The notes under the pieces were generated by a model that saw only the letters and a list, made by a program, of their open reading frames with translations, was not told the DNA's origin and did no database searches. The position numbers and the translations under genes are program-made. From Lunularia cruciata (taxonomy: Eukaryota > Streptophyta > Marchantiopsida > Lunulariales > Lunulariaceae): a stretch of 64,000 nt of DNA. How positions within the stretch are numbered: position 1 is the stretch's first letter; every line of letters begins with the position of its first letter. Below are positions 57,625-64,000 of the stretch, one piece after another. The stretch covers positions 7,564,001 through 7,628,000 of the forward strand of contig OX419760.1 of NCBI GenBank assembly GCA_948567375.1, read 5' to 3'.

Positions 57625-59061
57625 ATGCATCTAGGATTCCTGCTCCGAGTTTTGTGTGTGGTTCAAGCGGTGTGGATAGGGACAACAGCAGCGACGAAAA
57701 TCGGAATAATTTATGGAGACCAGGCTGCTACAGCGGCAGGAGGGGCTGAGAACGCTGTGCAATTGCTGAGGACGCAGGGGATACATAAGCTGAGACTGTT
57801 CGATGCGGATTCGGCAATGCTGAAAGCTCTTGGAGGATCTTCCATCGAGGTGATTGTGGGTTTGCGCAATGACGAACTCGTCGATGTTGGAGTCTCCAAA
57901 ACGTCAGCTCACAGCTGGGTTGCTCGGAATGTGGAAGCTTATTTTCCACACACGAAAATCTCAACTATTGCGGTGGGAGACGAGATTCTCACCAACACGG
58001 ATCAGAGCCTGGTACCTTTTCTCGTCCCGGCGATGAGAAATATTCACGCTGCTTTGTCCGCTGCAGGTTTAGAGCAGAAGATTAAAGTTTCTACTCCCCA
58101 GTCTTTTCACCTACTCTCTACTTTTTCTCCTCCTTCTGCTGCCACTTTTGACGCTGCCTTGGCAAACCGTCACCTATCCCCCGTTCTGGAGTTTCTGTCG
58201 AACACTGGTTCATACTTCATGCTCAATCTCCACCCGTTTGATGTCCTACAAGCGAATCCCAGCGACCTTTCTTTGGGTTATGCCCTTTACTCCACAGCCT
58301 CTGGAATCGATGACCCCGTTACAGGGTTGCACTATTCCAACATGTTCGAGGCTCTGGTCGACGCTGTGTCCATAGCTATGTCTTCTCTGAATCATCCAGA
58401 GCTGGACATCATTGTCACAGAAGCTGGCTGGTCCCGGGATTCTGCGAATGATGATGCTGCTGCAGTTACCTTCCACACTGACTTGTTGAACCACGTTGCC
58501 AACGGTCTGGGGACTCCCCTAAAGCCCAGAGGCTGTCCAATTGATATGTACGTCCAGTCTGATCTTCTGTCTAGCTACTCTCCTATCTCTAAGACCCCTC
58601 CCTCCTCTCCGAATGAATTGCTCCTAGATTCCCCTTCTGAGGTTCCTGCTGCTGTGAGGAGGAAACTTCTAGCGGACAAGACCTGGTGTGTCGCCAAGGC
58701 CGGGGCTAGATCTGAAGACTTGCAAGGGGCTTTGGACTGGGCTTGTGGTCCTGGAGGAGCTGACTGCAGGCCCATTCAGCCCGGACAATTCTGTTTCCTG
58801 CCCAACGACATGGAGTCCCATGCTTCTTACGCGTTCAACAGCTACTACCAGTCTATGAGCTGGGCTGCTTCGTCTTGCGATTTTCAAGGCCTGGCTGAGA
58901 TCACCAGTAATGATCCGAGTTACACCGGATGCCTATATGCATCCACCGGAACCGACCCAGCGGGAAACAACACCACTACCAACGCTGCTATGAGGCACCA
59001 ATTCTCACTCTTGTGGCTGGCTGTCGTTCTCTTCGTGTCCTGGAAACTCGCGGAAATGTAA
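57625..59061 (+). CDS. GPI-anchored GH17 beta-1,3-glucanase with X8 domain
   Basis: Single-exon ORF of 478 aa. Residues 1-23 form a signal peptide (hydrophobic LGFLLRVLCVVQAVWIG). The GH17 domain covers about 24-320, starting KIGIIYGDQA; likely acid/base Glu120 in IAVGDEIL (usually VGNE) and nucleophile Glu266 in VTEAGWS (usually ETGWP). The X8 (CBM43) domain covers about 354-437, with six cysteines (355, 374, 381, 390, 418, 436) and motifs WCVAK, ALDWACG, FNSYYQ and C-F/D-F; X8 binds callose. The C-terminus (NNTTTN then LLWLAVVLFV) is a GPI-attachment signal. Family members hydrolyse callose at the plasma membrane, including plasmodesmata. Odd: the usual GH17 ending (YIFALF-E...GP.SER..GLF) is replaced by MYVQSDLLSSYSP and a Pro/Ser linker. 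Confidence 0.93.
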   Translation: MHLGFLLRVLCVVQAVWIGTTAATKIGIIYGDQAATAAGGAENAVQLLRTQGIHKLRLFDADSAMLKALGGSSIEVIVGLRNDELVDVGVSKTSAHSWVARNVEAYFPHTKISTIAVGDEILTNTDQSLVPFLVPAMRNIHAALSAAGLEQKIKVSTPQSFHLLSTFSPPSAATFDAALANRHLSPVLEFLSNTGSYFMLNLHPFDVLQANPSDLSLGYALYSTASGIDDPVTGLHYSNMFEALVDAVSIAMSSLNHPELDIIVTEAGWSRDSANDDAAAVTFHTDLLNHVANGLGTPLKPRGCPIDMYVQSDLLSSYSPISKTPPSSPNELLLDSPSEVPAAVRRKLLADKTWCVAKAGARSEDLQGALDWACGPGGADCRPIQPGQFCFLPNDMESHASYAFNSYYQSMSWAASSCDFQGLAEITSNDPSYTGCLYASTGTDPAGNNTTTNAAMRHQFSLLWLAVVLFVSWKLAEM

Positions 59062-62000
59062 AATTGTCCTTGGACATTGTAAAGATGTTCGAGGGGCAAT
59101 ATGTGTTGTGGAATTTGATCACTGGTCGAATTGCCGACTCTTAATACCGATTGTTTGCTGGGGGGTTTTGAAAATTTTGACACAATGATTGTTGCCTACG
59201 CTCATCTGAGCATCGTCGTTCGGACTGGCAGTGGCTCGCAGTTGTTGTTGGGTCTGATGTTGTATTACTACGTACTCTACAAAAAGTGGGATCCACACCT
59301 TTCTCGGTCGAGGGTAGAGAGACGTTTCGCACAATTATGAAGTGACGTTTTGGAGTTTTGTTGAGTGCCGAGTGCTTTTGCTACAAGGAGGAAAGAGGAG
59401 TTTGATCAAAGAGGAAGGAGGTCCAGGAGATGGAGTGAGTCACTCACTTCCGTCGTAAGGAAGGAAGTTCAAGGTGGAGGTGACGCACCGCTGCTACCCA
59501 CGAGAATTCGTCCGATTCACCGGCCCTGCCTTGTTGGAGCGTCAAGTTTGAAAAAGCGGAAAGCGAGACAGAAAGGTGGAAGAATCCGAACACATTCGGT
59601 CATCAGGAGTTTTCAAGCTCCGGGGTTCAAATCACATTGTTTTACTCAAAATGATTGGTCAGTTATTGCGAGCAATGTGGGCTCCTCCAATATCCCCGGG
59701 ACCTCAATAGTCTGTTGCTGGAACTCACTCAATAACCTGTAGCAAAATAACCACTAGTTTAGTATTTTGGCGGTCCATACGAGCTGCTCGCCAGTATGTA
59801 TATGTTCATTCTGCGGCTCTCTGAGTTGGGGGGGAATCGGAAAGGTAGCGGGGAGGAAAGGTCAGTTAGGAATGACGGTGGATGGAATGCATGCCGATGA
59901 TTATTCACTAGATGTGTAGTTTGTAGTGAGATTTTGCTGCCGATTTTCACGAACATTTTAAGGAAAGGCCATTTTGGAGACATTGTAATCAAATTTTAGA
60001 GGCTTAATGTATCGCGGTCAAAGACCCAAATGTTCATCCAGAAAGTTAGTGTAGTAGGATAGAGAATAGACACTGGGAATAGAACTTACAGATGTTGTCC
60101 GAATGCTCTCTTTAGATGGTGTTATCCTCTATTTTGGAGAAATAATATAAAAACGTCACTTCTGCCCACTCACACACCCCACCCAGGGCGAATTTCTCGA
60201 GCTTCCATTCTTCTTCTGTGGGTCCTCCCTCTCCTTTACTATTTGTGATCTGTCCAGGAATCTTCAAAGAATGCAGTAGAGTTGACTATCCATCCACAAT
60301 TTTTGAAGCCCCACGTTTGCAAAGCCCCTTCATCTCCTGAGGTCATAATCTTAGCCTGCCTTGCCACGCAATGTTGGCTTGGCTTTGTTGAGTTGAAAAA
60401 GCTTTGCACTTCTCTACACATCGCGGCTTCGGTCAATTTGTAATGCCGCCGATGGACGAATGGGTGCTGCAGTCTGATGCAACGAAACCTGCTGGAGGGC
60501 CTCCCTCGATTTCGGTCATTGAGATGTGATCCACAAGCCAGACAGAAAATCCAGGTTCTTGCAGAGAGTCCCTAGCCCTAGCAGGAGAAAATGAAAGCGA
60601 ATTACAATGTAATACATAAGCAATTTTGGATTTGAAATTTCCCGCCATGGCAGTAGACAGTGTATAGATCAGACGAGCAGTAGCTGTTGATGTCTGTCGA
60701 TTTCTACCTAGGATGGCCGGGGTAAGTAACGGACACGATTATCACGAGCGTTGTCTTTTCGACTTTCGGGTCTAGGGAAGTGGGGAGGACGAACAGGAGG
60801 GAAGGGTGGAGGAGGAGGAGGAGGAAGAAGTTCATGCCGTATGTCTGCACAAACAACTTTTGCTGCTCTGTGGTGTTTAAAGGCAAGCACCAAAGAGACA
60901 GCGGGACCTCCAGATTTGAAATTAAGGAGGAGGATGAGGAAGGCAGATCAGATGGCAGCAAGTAAAAGTACGACGGGGAAAGGAAAAGAGAGGAAGGCAA
61001 TTCCATTTGGCTTCCCCCCCCCTCACAAAGCACATGAACAAGAACGACACTCGAGATTAACTTGATTTCATAGCTGGCTCTGGGAAAGGGCTGCCTCCAA
61101 TCGAATGCCGGGTTCATGTGAGCAAGCAGCGCCTTGGACATGGAGGAAGACTGAAATCGGCTTTCGAGGAAAGTACAGCGTCTGTGACCAATCGTCATCA
61201 TCAGTCCCCATAATCTTCCTCAACGTTTTGTGCTTAATTGGGAAGCCTCCAACTTAGGGCCGCGAATGAATAAAGGAAAAACGCTCGAGTAGGTTCTACA
61301 AAGTCTTCACAAATCTGTTCCCTCTGTAGAAAACTCTGCACGGTAACTTCTTGGAAGGATACAGTAAGGACGTCACCTAACCCAACCCGACCCTGCTGCT
61401 GCACCCTCTCTTGGACACTGTGCTGCTGTGTAGATGGAGGAACAACAACCAAATTGCTCCTCCGCAAGATATGTTTTGTCCTCATTGAGTACTTCGTAGG
61501 TACAGTACAGTGTAAGAGCCAGCTTACAGGAGGAAGAAGTAAATATGTTCACAAGTATAGTAGTACATATTCACATATCTGCAATGCACGGATAGCAACT
61601 CTCAGCAGTTCAGGCAGTGCTCTCTACTGAACTTTTGGGCGCCAGTTCTCGGCACGATGTTCTGCTCCAGCTATTCAAAAGTCATTTGACGGTCGTTCCC
61701 TGACACATACCAGCAGGCTCAAAATGGTTCTCTGCAAGATGGTCCAGAAACGCGTGAGGCTAGTGCATAGATAAATCAAGTTAATACAGTAAAAAGGGTT
61801 TCAAAACACTGCAAGTGCCCCCAATATCCTGCAAGCAGTACGTCCAAATTATGTGACATAGTAAGCAGACGGATTCTGACAGTGACTACTACGGCAGAAC
61901 GAGTAGTAATCAATACAATTAAATACTACCCGGATCTCCGAGAGAGCGCACCTAATCTGCATTCCTCAGTTGGATACAGCCAGCCTATCCTTCCACCTTT

Positions 62001-62472
62001 ACGTGCCTTGGATTCTACAGTGGTGACCTCGCGGAATGGCTTCCGTCCATTGGGGCCTCAGATGTGGAAGAAAGCTACCATATTGAAGGTTGCTGTGCAG
62101 CTCGAGTGATTAAATCCCTAATTCTGTAAACCTTTGCTCCCACTATCAGCCCGGATGCAGTGTTCTGGTTCTGATTCCAGCTTGTGGTTGGGGCCAAAGC
62201 GAGCTCTGTTCCAAAGCCCAGCAGCTGCTGTACTGTGACCACGGAGTTAACAGCTTTGCGTCAGTCCGTTTTTGTAAAAGCAAATTAGGAAGAAAGGAAG
62301 GAAAACCTGCACTGTCAGCGCTTCGTCGTTTGAGTGCCCTGCTCTCTACAGGGAATGATACATTACACTTTCCATCCTCTATGTGAAAGACTTGTAGACT
62401 ATCTTATCATCAAAGCAACTTCACACTAGGACGATTTCAGCGTCAAATGTGTGCTGCTAATCCATTGGAACT
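59062..62472. other. Intergenic DNA of moderate GC, no defensible gene
   Basis: The first few hundred bases are the glucanase 3' UTR. A purine-rich GGA-repeat tract at 60800-60840 and 60925-60950 creates long frames on both strands (for example 60704-61201 minus), which look compositional. No domain recognised. Confidence 0.5.
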
Positions 62473-62673
62473 ATGGAGAATTCGGAAACACTCGATCCAA
62501 TGCAGCAACCGCGGCAGCGCACTGTGCATGGGAGGAGAAGGAGGAGAAAAGATCCCTACTCGTATGCCAATGAGAAGAAATTGATTTGGGCTACTGTTGA
62601 GATTGCCATGCCCCAGCCTGAAGGCGAGGCTTTTGACATTCCTGTAGATGCCACAGATACGACCTACCAGTAA
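62473..62673 (+). CDS. Possible small ORF, unknown
   Basis: 66 codons from ATG to TAA with a basic centre (GRRRRRKDPYSY) and mixed, non-repetitive composition. No family recognised and no supporting neighbours. It could be a chance ORF in a transcribed leader of a gene beyond my recognition. Confidence 0.2.
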   Translation: MENSETLDPMQQPRQRTVHGRRRRRKDPYSYANEKKLIWATVEIAMPQPEGEAFDIPVDATDTTYQ

Positions 62674-64000
62674 TAGTCCGAGGTGGGCTACTACTACAAT
62701 TGCTTGCTGTTGTTTATAAGGAGCTGTTGCATAGGCGGAATTTCGTTCAGAATAGGACAGTTGATTGGTCGAGTAGGAGCGGAGTGCGGGGATTAAGAGG
62801 AACAATATTCTCGTGTAACAGTCTCTCTCGCTCGCTGCTACGTTAGGTGTGGTGTAGTGTAGCGTACCACATGTATGTGAAGGAAAACAAGGCCCTTATT
62901 ACTATCCGATTCCACTGTTTGGCAACAACGCGTCAACCAGTCACGGTCTAAACAATCTAAAATTTTCTACCGAACATGACAATCTCCTGTCCCTTTAATC
63001 TCCTGTCTCTGAGAATTAAAAACTGGTGCATGATGAAGAACCACAAGCATTCTGATGAATCCAGAAATCGCTATAGCTGTTCACTTCCTCCTCCTGTGTT
63101 TGTATCTGTTTCTCAGATTCAAAGAGGAAATCCCCGAGGAACCACAAGCATACAATAAACCCCGGAAATTTCCCTAGCTGTTCACTTCCAGCTCATTGTT
63201 TTCATGCACACAGGTTCTTGTCGTTTCTTTTCTTAACTTTCTTACGAGAGATATACCCTGTAAAACTGTAGCAGAAAGCTGCAAGAGGACGAAGGACTTC
63301 ATAAAACATGCCATCATACTGGGGGAGTAACTTCACTTTCAAGAGCTCCAGATGCAAAACGTGGAACTTCAATTTGACGGCATAGATGCTGCTGACAAGA
63401 GCACCCTCAGTTTATGGACCCGAAAACTGATACTGATTTGATGATGCCTGCCTCAATCGGTGTAATATCAACCATTATGATGAGTTTATATCGTACATAA
63501 GTCATTACATCGAGCTTAACAGTGACCACTCAGTTCCTAAATCACGTGTCCACTCATCAAGACCCATATACATTGTGATTGAATGAGTATTGCATATATA
63601 ATGAAGATAAGTTGTATATTTTTCATTTTGGAGATAGGAGGAGTACCATTCGGCTTAGAGATGCCTCAAGTACTCTAATAGAAAAAGATATTTAGAAAGG
63701 CTTCATCTTTCTACCCTTTCCATAAGTTAGTGAAGGCATGGTATTCTTTCTTTCCTTTCGTTGGTGTCAATCAACCCTTTAGAATAAATCAATCTGAAAG
63801 GGTATGCCATGAATTTGGTACTGTCTAATGATGTTACAAACTTCTTAAAAGTCATACATCACCTTTCCGATTACCCCGGTATATGAGATGTTTCGGCATA
63901 TCTTATATTTTCACTAAACAGCAACAAATAAAATTTTTTTCTACTAAAAATAATATTAAGGAGATGAAAATCCTGACTATAATTTTGTAGCACCTGGACA
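62674..64000. other. Intergenic DNA, no gene seen
   Basis: Contains a short near-repeat (CACAAGCATTCTGATGAATCC at 63042 region and CACAAGCATACAATAAACCC at 63143 region, each followed by TAGCTGTTCACTTCC). The last 600 bp return to AT-rich sequence. Confidence 0.5.

Noticed and set aside
59365-59742. 125-codon plus-strand ORF after the glucanase
   Set aside because: No domain, arginine-rich random look, lies in the probable 3' flank of the glucanase.
60704-61201. 165-codon minus-strand ORF near a GGA-rich tract
   Set aside because: Leu/Ser/Pro-rich low-complexity translation of a purine-rich strand, with an equally long frame on the other strand and no family resemblance.
1-64000. CRISPR array, operon or bacterial insertion
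   Set aside because: No spaced identical repeats, no Shine-Dalgarno-linked gene clusters; all recognised genes and elements are of plant nuclear type.

Overview
The window is nuclear DNA of a land plant. It has two intron-aware plant genes (an armadillo-repeat protein and a GPI-anchored GH17 beta-1,3-glucanase with an X8 domain), plant-type LTR retrotransposons primed by initiator tRNA-Met, and long AT-rich intergenic stretches. The look is that of a seedless plant such as a moss, but the sequence alone does not prove the lineage. No organellar, bacterial or viral gene set is present.

Layout. 1-15.1 kb is AT-rich and repeat-filled: an (AT)n tract, a 25-bp minisatellite carrying a solo LTR (family 'LTR1'), one degenerate but structurally complete chromovirus-type Gypsy element on the minus strand (5485-11036, family 'LTR2'), a pogo-like MITE with TA target-site duplication, and copy A of an unrecognised 500-bp repeat (called R3 here). 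15.6-22.8 kb is the armadillo-repeat gene. I resolved nine exons; the joined reading frame is exactly divisible by three and gives 883 aa. 22.9-29.7 kb has a degenerate tandem array, gene-free DNA, a tRNA-Ile relic and R3 copy B. 29.7-42.2 kb is a nested transposon cluster: an LTR2 Gypsy element on the plus strand broken by an LTR1 solo LTR, an LTR2 solo LTR that itself holds an inverted LTR2, another LTR2 solo LTR inside the protease region, and a much younger LTR1 Gypsy element (35155-40256, minus strand) still carrying long gag and pol reading frames. 42.2-44.6 kb is a decayed LINE-like reverse transcriptase gene. 44.6-57 kb is very AT-rich and holds only remnants and inverted repeats. 57.0-59.1 kb is the glucanase gene. 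59.1-64 kb is of more moderate base composition and has no gene I can defend.

The two cellular genes are unrelated in function: the first is probably a plastid-targeted armadillo scaffold, the second a cell-surface callose-degrading enzyme. The most unusual content is in the transposons. The young LTR1 element has two small ATG-initiated ORFs in its leader, upstream of gag, that resemble each other. The LTR2 family has LTRs packed with heat-shock-element-like GAAnnTTC arrays. The R3 repeat has a conserved reading frame I do not recognise.
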